Positions 9,035 through 16,800 of a stretch of 23,576 nucleotides of DNA are shown piece after piece. Position 1 is the first letter of the stretch. The number at the start of each line of letters is the position of its first letter. The DNA is from Acrasis kona (Eukaryota > Heterolobosea > Eutetramitea > Acrasida > Acrasidae). The stretch spans positions 1-23,576 of the forward strand of contig JAOPGA020000970.1 of the NCBI GenBank assembly GCA_026419775.2. Direction: 5' to 3'. The position numbers and the translations under genes are program-made. Under the pieces are notes generated by a model, which was not told the origin of the DNA, did no database searches, and saw only the letters and a list, made by a program, of their open reading frames with translations.

Positions 9035-9255
9035 CGAGGGTTTTTACCATTATAGTTGGTTTCGCTACGTCCTGCACAAATGTGAGGTTCACGAGGGTTT
9101 GGATACCTAGCTCCACCTTACATCCTAACTAGAGGTCTAAGATAACAACTTTACAAGGGTATGGATACCTAGCTCCACCCTACGTCCTTTCAAGAGGTTC
9201 TTACGAGGGTACAATTACCTAGCATCGCCCTACATCCTAACAGAGATTAGGTTCT
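9035..9255 (+). repeat. Imperfect tandem repeats in the element A 3' untranslated region
   Basis: Four imperfect units of about 50-62 bp begin at 9035, 9092, 9154 and 9204 with ACGAGGGT or a close variant. Each carries CTACGTCCT/TTACATCCT in the middle and AGAGGTT near the end; three share GATACCTAGC-like sequence. Related units occur in the same place in element B (13424-13654). They lie between the pol stop and the LTR, suggesting a conserved RNA or regulatory function, which is inference. Confidence 0.75.
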
Positions 9256-9288
9256 TATTTATTTTATTTGTCTTATTGTTGTCGGGAG

Positions 9289-9466
9289 TGTTGTAATCAG
9301 AATGAGTTACAATACATACTTGCAGTGCAATTCAAGAATGCACGTGTGCATCCGAGGAACTCCGGTCACAGTATAAAAGGGATAGATTGTGAAACAAATA
9401 AACTAAGATTATTGATCGTGTAACACCATGTACTTATTATACCAGTCTATACGATTATTTATAACA
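9289..9466 (+). repeat. Element A 3' LTR
   Basis: It starts TGTTGTAATC directly after a short purine run (CGGGAG) that serves as polypurine tract, and ends at ACA near 9466. TATAAAA lies at 9372-9378 and AATAAA at 9397-9402. The second half (ATTGATCGTGTAA..., TCTATACGA) resembles the element B LTR. The length of about 178 bp is close to the 199 bp of element B. No upstream partner LTR is present in the window. Confidence 0.75.
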
Positions 9467-9695
9467 GTACCTTTCAACTAACATAACCGATGAGCGTCTA
9501 CAATCATTAGTGTCAACAATTGTGTATCTACTTACCATGAACGAGTCTTTCATTAGACTGGAACCTCCAATTTATATAATGCTCTTATNACCATGAGGGA
9601 TGGACATCAATCCATTGCTTATTCGCTATGTTTTAATTTCAAGATTCCTGTAATTATCCCATCTACTTATAAGACAAAACTAATTTATTTTTAGA
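9467..9695. other. Non-coding spacer after element A
   Basis: No gene is seen. A pyrimidine-rich run ending TTTATTTTTAG at about 9684-9695 would be a good splice acceptor for the reading frame that follows, but no upstream exon is evident. An N lies at 9589. Confidence 0.3.
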
Positions 9696-9922
9696 AAACC
9701 ACTTTATTGCCACAAGTCTTGAAGAATCAAGGTTGGACTACACGCTTGGGAATCAAGAATATGTAAAAGCGAACTTCACATTTTGAATGCCCAGATAACA
9801 TCACATACACTTTATACAGTACTACCCAAATGTGCGACAGCGCCGATTACGCTTATCATGGAGGAAAACATTGTAAACACTTTGCCTTTCATCTCCACAC
9901 AACCACCGAGAAGTGCAGATAA
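9696..9922 (+). pseudogene. SWIM-like zinc finger remnant
   Basis: After a possible splice acceptor at about 9695 a frame runs to TAA 9920-9922, with one TAA break at 9764-9766. It contains ITYTLYSTTQMCDSADYAY followed by GGKHCKHFAFHL. The layout (beta strand, C-x-S/C, about 11 residues, C-K-H) is that of SWIM zinc fingers (CxC...CxH), with the second Cys replaced by Ser. SWIM fingers occur in MULE-type transposases, so it may belong to the same kind of element as the relics at 2391-4320. Function is not claimed. Confidence 0.4.
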
Positions 9923-10050
9923 CTGGACGTAATCTAACCCGCAGAATGGCAAAGGCAAGAGCTTTTTGGAGGGTTTGATTACAAAGGGGAAATGGAGTCA
10001 ACCATACATCGTAGAGTATATGACATCATACTAAGTTAGTGGAAGTAACT

Positions 10051-10241
10051 ATGCGCCGGCCCAACGGGACGGCTATGAGACCCTATATATGTGCTTTCAC
10101 AATACACCACAGTAAGTATACTTTTACAGCTACTGGGAGCCAAACCAGTATGCTTACCGTATAAGGAGCCGAGCTTATACGAAGCTAGCGGGAGCCAAAC
10201 CGTCTAGAAACAATTATTCATAAGTTGGGAGCCAAACCAAC
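10051..10241 (+). other. Array of hairpins with conserved GAGCC(A/G)A(A/G) loop
   Basis: Four hairpins lie within 114 bp, all with an 8-nt loop. 10131-10150: stem TACTGG/CCAGTA, loop GAGCCAAA, and a further AGC/GCT after a bulged T. 10158-10181: stem CGTATAAG/CTTATACG, loop GAGCCGAG, extended by GCTT/AAGC past a 2-nt bulge. 10185-10207: CTAG plus CGG pairing CCG plus CTAG past a bulged T, loop GAGCCAAA. 10224-10241: GTTGG/CCAAC, loop GAGCCAAA. Stems differ in sequence but stay paired while loops stay constant, which is the mark of a conserved RNA or cruciform structure. A further hairpin, GCCG-CCC with AAC loop, lies upstream at about 10056-10074. Confidence 0.7.
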
Positions 10242-10895
10242 AATTTTATTATTATTATTACTGATAATTGATAACTTTATTTAAGTGACCATACATCATT
10301 TACCATATACAAGACCATTTAGTGTCAAGTAATTCTTAAAAGTGGGCTCATCGCACAACTACGCTGTCGCTCCTCCTCAAAAGCATCAACCAATCATCCC
10401 TAACCTCAAGATTTACCATGATATCAATACATACAACCAAAAGAATAGAATGAGCACTCTCAGTTAGAGCAAGACATACAACCAAGATAATTCAGGGTAA
10501 CTATACCTTATCTTTGATATAGCAGCAAGACAAATACAACCATAAAATAACATTGTTCTCTCAGAAGGGAATTGATGCAATAATCATTTAGAGCAAGACA
10601 AATGCCAAACATACTGAAGTACGCATCTTTCCAATTAGTTACGACTTAATACGAACACTTTCCCTCTCCATATTAATCACAAACCGAAGATACTCCAAAT
10701 CTTCACTATGTTGAGGAATTAAAACTGATTTGTTGTAATTGACTTGTAAGGTAAAATATGATTTAATTTTGGAGCGGAATCCTGAAAATAGAATCGTACT
10801 CCATTCTTATAAATATCATCAGCAGTATGTGGATACACAATAGAAACATCTGTTTATGAACATTGTCGAAGTTTATTGAAATATTATCAAAGAGG
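10242..10895. repeat. Non-coding stretch with degenerate AGAGCAAGACA repeats
   Basis: No gene is supported. TACAACCA and AGAGCAAGACA-like blocks recur near 10427, 10467, 10523 and 10592 at about 56-69 bp spacing, suggesting an old tandem repeat. The antisense frame at 10763-10966 is hydrophobic and low-complexity and partly overlaps the small ORF region below; I do not call it. Confidence 0.35.
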
Positions 10896-11085
10896 TTAAT
10901 TAAAGTAATAAGTATTGTCATACTGACTTTTCTTATGATTGGCATTCCTACGCTGAGGGGAGCCATATGGTGAATAGCGATTGTAACCTTGAGCTGGTGG
11001 CATCATCAATGTTATGCTTCCTTCTCTTGTTATCAGTAGAGGTTACTGTCGTTGATGTGTTGTCTTGTTTTCTTTTGTGTGACAT
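10896..11085 (-). pseudogene. Small basic ORF with TATA box, apparently frame-shifted
   Basis: On the minus strand an ATG at 11085 opens a 45-codon frame with basic, nuclear-signal-like content (SHKRKQDN ... NKRRKHN), ending at 10948-10950. An overlapping frame from ATG 11006 carries GYNRYSPYGSPQRRN and ends at TAA 10896-10898. The two halves look like one small basic, Tyr/Gly-rich protein separated by a frameshift near 11005. TATAAAA on the minus strand at 11136-11130 is 45 nt upstream of the ATG. No family is recognised; low complexity makes the call weak. Confidence 0.35.
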
Positions 11086-11330
11086 GTTAATTTTATATTT
11101 TTTATCAGCAAAGAATAAGCTGTTCTATTTTTTATACTAAATATATTGTTATTGTAAACAAAAGTATGAACGCATTATTATCGTGAATTAAAGCAAGTAG
11201 CATTTTATTATATATATTCTGGTCTATTACAACTCTATTTTAGATTTTAGCACTTTCCACATCAGAGTGATTAATTAACATCTCTGGACAAATGAAAATC
11301 GATTATGAAGGTAAATTTAAGGTTGTAGTA
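11086..11330. other. AT-rich spacer; holds the TATA box of the small minus-strand ORF
   Basis: No gene is seen. TATAAAA in minus orientation lies at 11130-11136. The left end of element C borders at about 11331. Confidence 0.4.
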
Positions 11331-13168
11331 TCATTTCCAACCTTTATAAATCGGAATATATGTAGGGTAATAAAGTTCTTTATATTTGGGGAGATGCATA
11401 ATATCAGCGTGCATGTGCTCACAAGTGACGCAGAAATCTGGCGCTAGAGCAGGGGCATAACCAATTCTAGAATGGTTTGTTTTCTGGCAGATGGCACATT
11501 TTGCACAGAATTCTTTGCAGATTTTCATCAGGTTCTTAGGTGGTCTTGGCTCTAATAACTCAATATAATTGTATAAAGAGTTTGCTCCAAAGTGAGCTCT
11601 GGCATGCAATGTTTCAAGCAATTCTTTGATTTCCTCAGGGGACATTTCTTCAAACCTTTTGGCGTCAGATCTTTTCTCTTTCGCAAAAATTACTTGTACA
11701 TGGGAAGCTAGATCGGCTAAGGTATTGTCCTCCCCCGGCACATGATAGATATCGAAATCATATTCCAAAAGTAGTGACATCCATCCTGACAGGATTGTAT
11801 TCTTTCCGTTAGCCTTTTCTATTGCTTCAAATATATGCGTTAATGCCTTGGCATCAGTATGGAGTTTAAATGGTCGGCCCAGCAGGTAGGTTCTATAATA
11901 GTTTGTATGGACAACCACTGATAATAATTCTTTTCTAGGTATCGAATAATTCTTCTCACTTTTTGATAAAACTCTAGAATTAAATTCTAAATAACGCTTT
12001 TCCCCTTCCACTGTTTGGAACAGAACCGCACCAATTGCAGATGCACTGGCGTCCGTTTCTAATTCTAATGGTATTCCCTCCAGTGGGAATTGTAGGAATG
12101 GTACTTTAGTTACTAATTCTTGGTAAATTGTCTGATAGCACTCTTCCCATTTTGGTTCCAAATTCCAATCAAATGACTTTGGCTGAGTAGTTACTATCGA
12201 TTGTATTGGGAGTAGAAGTTCTGAAGCGTTGGGAATGAACCTCCGTTGTTGTACTTAGTAAAGGAACTTTGGTCACAAAGAAGAAACACTTCTCTCTTCT
12301 GACGGTCAGGCATACAGAGGTTAGGGCCTCTAGAACTTTCTTAACATGATCCACATGTTCTTCTATAGATCTACTGTAAACTATAATATCATCTATGAAG
12401 TTGCACGCAAAACTTGCAAAGCCCCAACTTTGTAACAATGCGCGTATCATTCTCTGGAATGCGGAAGGTATATGCTTGAGGCCTAAAGGGCTGTTATGAA
12501 CCGAAATCGTTGATTTTGGCATGTAAAGCCCGTTATAGATCGGTCTTTGCTTCGTAATGGTACTTGTAGATAGGCAGATCTCAAGTCTATTTTGCTAAAG
12601 ATTTTAGAACGTGATTCACTTATAGTCTTAAATGTGTGGTCGATACCAGGTAGGTCATTTGTGTCGTCCTTGATCAATTTATTAATAGGTACAAAGTTAT
12701 GTACAAAGCGCCACTTTCCGGAATAAATAAGAAAGCAGTTTGTGTTGAAGTGTCCCATCTTTTGTTCCAACTCGTTTCAATGCAAATCTAAATCGATGAG
12801 TTCTTCACAAATACCCTCTTTCACCCATTCTAATACTTGATCTAAGAATTGTTTCGCTACATTTGAGGGTACTGGCATTTGTCTTGACCAACAGCCTCCT
12901 GTTCGGTCCTCTTCGTTATTGAATTCTATCTTAATTTCACCAATGGTGCTGACCTTGTTTTTAGTTGCATGTAGCTCTCGATACAAGTGTTCCATTGATT
13001 AGCCTCAGGGTGATACACAACCTTTTCCATTAGCTTGTTATTCTCATCTTCCAAGATTTCTTCAAAATTTTTCATGCAATAGTTTTGTGTATAGTTTTGT
13101 ACTTGATTTCTTGTGATACGACTCATTCCTTCTATTATATCAAGACCAAAGATAATATCTGAGTCCTC
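11331..13168 (-). mobile_element. Element C: Ty3/gypsy fragment (protease end, RT, RNase H, integrase start)
   Basis: Reading right to left: the end of the protease (DSDIIFGLDII, open up to 13168), then VVYHPEANQW, STIGEIKIEF, and RT with SKIDLRSAYLQVPL, PLGLKHIPSAFQRM and FIDDIIVYS. RNase H follows (LELETDASASAIG, YSIPRKELLS), then the integrase zinc finger (HARAHFG ... CAICQ) and HADIM, the first catalytic Asp. Frameshifts lie near 12980, 12775 and 12500. About 42 codons of the RT thumb are missing near 12245, and the integrase ends abruptly at about 11340. No LTR of its own is present. The protease end is cut exactly where element B's LTR begins. It is clearly related to A and B but diverged. 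Confidence 0.85.
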
Positions 13169-13367
13169 TGCAATAAAATAGTCGTATAGACAAGTGTAGG
13201 TAACAAGTGTTTACACGATCAATTCTAATAGTTGTTTATTATGAACATTCAAGCATCCTTTTTATACCGCTGTGGAACTTCCCTACAAAGTTCCATATGA
13301 ACTTCGATACTAGTACGAACATCTCCTTACTGGCTAGTTCCCTTGTAATGGATGTTACATTACAACA
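13169..13367 (-). repeat. Element B 3' LTR
   Basis: 199 bp, with TG...CA ends on either strand. It differs from the right LTR at four positions (ACAAAG/ACGAAG, TAGTACG/TAGTGCG, CTGGCTA/CTGGTTA, GTTACATT/GTTATATT). It follows a short polypurine tract in element orientation. Confidence 0.95.
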
Positions 13368-13375
13368 CTCCCCAC
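13368..13375 (-). other. Element B polypurine tract
   Basis: On the minus strand GTGGGGAG ends directly at the LTR start TGTTGTAAT. Purine runs here prime plus-strand DNA synthesis in LTR elements. Element A has CGGGAG in the same place, so a short G-rich tract is a family feature. Confidence 0.6.
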
Positions 13376-13423
13376 GATGCAAGCGACAAGATAACTGTTT
13401 TAATCACTCGCTAATCTAAATCC

Positions 13424-13654
13424 AAACCTAATCAGACACCGCGCTCTGCTAGGACGAAGACTCTGATGCATATCACCAAAGAGCAACTCCGTATTCCACT
13501 ATAAAATAAAATATTGAATTTCCTTCTTCAATAAAACCTAAACACTCATTGTAATAGGACGTAGGAGTGAATGCAAAACACAATCACCAACCTCGTAACC
13601 TGACATCAAGAATCAGGACGCTGGGAAAACCACATTCTCGGTTAAAAACCCACG
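13424..13654 (-). repeat. Element B 3' untranslated repeats, related to those of element A
   Basis: Three diverged units at 13597-13654, 13534-13596 and 13424-13492 each carry, in element orientation, an ACG(T/A)GG or ACGGAG start, a CGTCCT core and a TAGGTT/CAGGTT end. The same order of short blocks is found in the four units of element A. The rest of 13376-13810 is non-coding. Confidence 0.6.
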
Positions 13655-13810
13655 TAAGTCATCTTACTGACTCAGCCACCACTCGGCCTACTGCTAACCT
13701 TGTAGCCAAAATAATATAGATCTATAGATTGGCTATTCAAGCCTGTGCACAAAATAAATAATAATAACCGGTTCACTAACAATATGCGCATAACAATAAC
13801 ATTGCCAAAT

Positions 13811-16800
13811 TCAATTCAACTTGGTCTTTTTTCGAGCCGTGCTTCCCCATTCTGCTTCAGCTATAACTTTTCGTTTTCTTTCACGATTAACCCTACCAAC
13901 GACAACAGAAGTTGACACGTTGTTTGGTTGAACATTATCTGGTACGAATGTTTTGTCTCTTTGATTATCAATACCGACTTCACTGACTTCTTCCTCTTCA
14001 TCGTCAACAAGATCAGCATAAACTGGTCTGTTTAATAACTTTTGACCTTCGGCTAAAGCTGTTTTCTTCAAAAAATTTGCTGGAACTTTGAATCCTTTCT
14101 CGTAATCACTTTTAATTATGTATTCACCATTGATAGGTGTTCTACTTACAACCTCGTACGGACCTTCGTACAGAAATTCACCTTTTTTCTTTGTAGGATT
14201 ACGTAACATTACGATATCACCTGGCTTGTAAATGCTTGTTTTCTTATGATAGGTATCCTTCTCAAAGTTTGTTACTCTCATCTTGTATATCATATTAGAA
14301 ACACTATCCTTATGAACTCTCCAAAATTTATCCATCTTATCCCTATCTTCTTGTAAGAGCTTTTCATCATCTTTATCTGGACATGCATGATTGAATGGAC
14401 CTCTTCCGAACATGAGTGTAAATGGTGTTGCTAACATCTCTGAATGAACTCTGCTGTTCATGGCGAATTGACACAATGGTATTAAATCTTCCCAATGTCC
14501 AATGTGCTTTTTGTCCTGGAACGTTAATTGTAACTTCAGTAGAAGCGTCCTTATTGTTTTGTTTTGAGCTTCAACTAATCCATTTGCATGATGATTATAT
14601 GCAATTACTCTATTGTGTTTCGTTCCTGCCTGATCACACACTTCTTTGACTGCTGAATTAATAAACTCATTTCCATTATCTGACTTGATTGTTGCTGGAA
14701 ATCCAAATGTGTAAAATACTTGCATGATTGCATCCGATACTTCGGCTTTTGTTTTGCCTAATAGTGGTTTCAACCATACAAATCTTGAAAATTTATCCAC
14801 CATAACAAGTAACTGTGTATAACCCTGTAAACTTCCTCCAATATGCATCAAATCAATATGAATATGCTCTCCTGGTAAACAAAACTTGGGTTCTTGTAAT
14901 GGTGCATAACCAATGCGTTGGCCATTGATTTGCTGACATATGTAACACTTCTTCACATATTCTTGACACTTCTTCTGTAAATACTTGATTCTGATATTAG
15001 GGTGGTTCAATCTGATAAAGTTAACCATTCCATTCGTTCCCCAATGCGCTTGATGTGCCTCCTCAATGATCTCTTTTTCTTTCTCTGCTGCTGGTACGCT
15101 GACTGTTATTTTATTTAATCTCGATAAAACGTCTGGTAATACGTTGTCCGTGCCTTTGATGTGGTGTACTTCGAAGTTGTACTCCGATATTGTTGCTATC
15201 CATGCTGCTAGGGTTGTATTCTTCGAATTTGGGTACTCCAATTCTTTGATGATATCTGTCAACGATCGGCTATCGGTGTGTANTTTAAAATGTCGACCTA
15301 AAAGATGATGTCGATAATGGTTGATGTGTACTACAATCGATAATAGTTCCTTCTTTGGTATACTATAATTAATTTCGGACTTGGTCAATACTCTTGAGTG
15401 AAATCCTAAATAACGTTTCTCTCCCTCAATCCATTGAAACAATGCTCCTCCTATTCCTGTAGCGCTGGCATCTGTNTCCAACTCTAATGTGACGTTCGGT
15501 AACGGGTAGTGTAGAAACGGAACGTTGTCTATTAGTGCTTTACACACGTTTTGATACGCTTCTTCTAATTGTGGATGTTCATTCCAATTGAACTTCTTCA
15601 ATTTCATTTGCATTAACGGATAAAGTAGATCACTGGCATGTGGTATAAACCTACGAAAGAAATTGATGAATCCAATTAATGATTGAATGTGTTTTCTTGT
15701 TGAAGGTCTTTCCTTTCTTTGTAGCATGTTGCACACTTTGTCCATGTTTGGCTTCATTCCTGCTTGTTCAATCCAAAATCCGAGTAATGGTACTTTTGTT
15801 GCGAAAAAGTTACATTTGGCTGGTTGAATGGTCAAGTTGACTGCTGTTAAGGCCTTCAACACGTTTTGTACGTGAATGATGTGCTCTTCCACGGATTTGC
15901 TATATATGATTATATCATCAATGTGGTTACAGGCATAATCTGTTAAATTGTTAGCTTGTAGTAGCGCCTTGATCATCCTTTGAAAAATGGATGGAATGTG
16001 TTTCAAACCTAAAGGTGCTGTTATAAATCTATATCGCTTACCTAAACACGTGAATCCTGTTATGGACTTATCTTGTGACCTTAAACAAATTTGATGATAA
16101 GCTGATTTCAAATCTAACTTGGAGAAGATGTGCGATCCTGATGATCCTACTTTCTTGAATACTTCATCTATTCCTGGAACATCGTTTGTATCACTTTCTA
16201 TCAACTTATTGATTGGTATAAAGTTGAAAACGAATCTTGGTTTGCCCTTCATAATTAGGAACCAATTGGTATTAAACAATCCCATGTCTTTTTCCTCTTC
16301 TGTTCGATGTGAATCTAAGTCTACCATCTCTTCTACAATCTGATCTCTAACCCATTCTTTAACCATTTCGTGGAACCTTAATTCGGCTTCTAGTGGGTGG
16401 TATGATTTTGACCATGATCCTTTTCTCCTTGATTCTTCCTCTACAAATTTAATGGCAATCGTTCCGATAGTGCTGTGTTTGTCTACTGTAGCTTTATTTG
16501 CTTCTAGAAAATCGGCAATGTGGACCATGTATTTTTCAGCGTCGGGATGGTATCTTACTCCTTTACTTTCCTCTTCGTGATTTCTCTCTATAATCTCGTC
16601 CATTGGTGTCTGTTGATATTTCTTCATAAAGTTCTCTACTGTTTCATTCGTCATGTCTGAAAAGATATCGTAAATGTCTTTGATTCTGAAAATCTTGCAT
16701 ATGTTCCTTCCGAATATAACTTCATCATCACATGTCGGTAATACAACGAATGTATGCTCAATCTTAGCCTCTTGGTATATTACTTCTACTTTTGCTGTAA

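Larger units (their letters stand above)
4330..9466 (+). mobile_element. Element A: 5'-truncated Ty3/gypsy LTR retrotransposon, non-functional
   Basis: From left to right the stretch holds a Gag remnant, gag-protease, the start of RT, RNase H, integrase with GPY/F, a repeated 3' untranslated block and a 3' LTR. All protein pieces are collinear with intact element B. The 5' LTR and leader are missing and the left edge adjoins a transposase relic. Damage includes frameshifts near 6295, 7990, 8390 and 8685, loss of about 200 codons of RT near 6520, and two inserted retroposed RNAs (4813-4950 and 6675-7308). It is an old copy. Its LTR start TGTTGTAAT matches element B, so the two are related subfamilies. 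Confidence 0.85.

Noticed and set aside
10051-10241. Hammerhead ribozyme or tRNA in the hairpin array
   Set aside because: No CTGATGA/GAAAC core and no tRNA cloverleaf with anticodon arm and CCA-side pairing could be found.
10763-10966. 67-codon hydrophobic minus-strand frame as a membrane protein
   Set aside because: It overlaps the better-supported small basic frames, and its hydrophobicity follows from AT-rich codons.
13207-13419. Plus-strand ORFs at 13207 and 18545 encoding nearly the same peptide
   Set aside because: Both lie in the two LTRs and are the same repeat read antisense; no evidence of coding.
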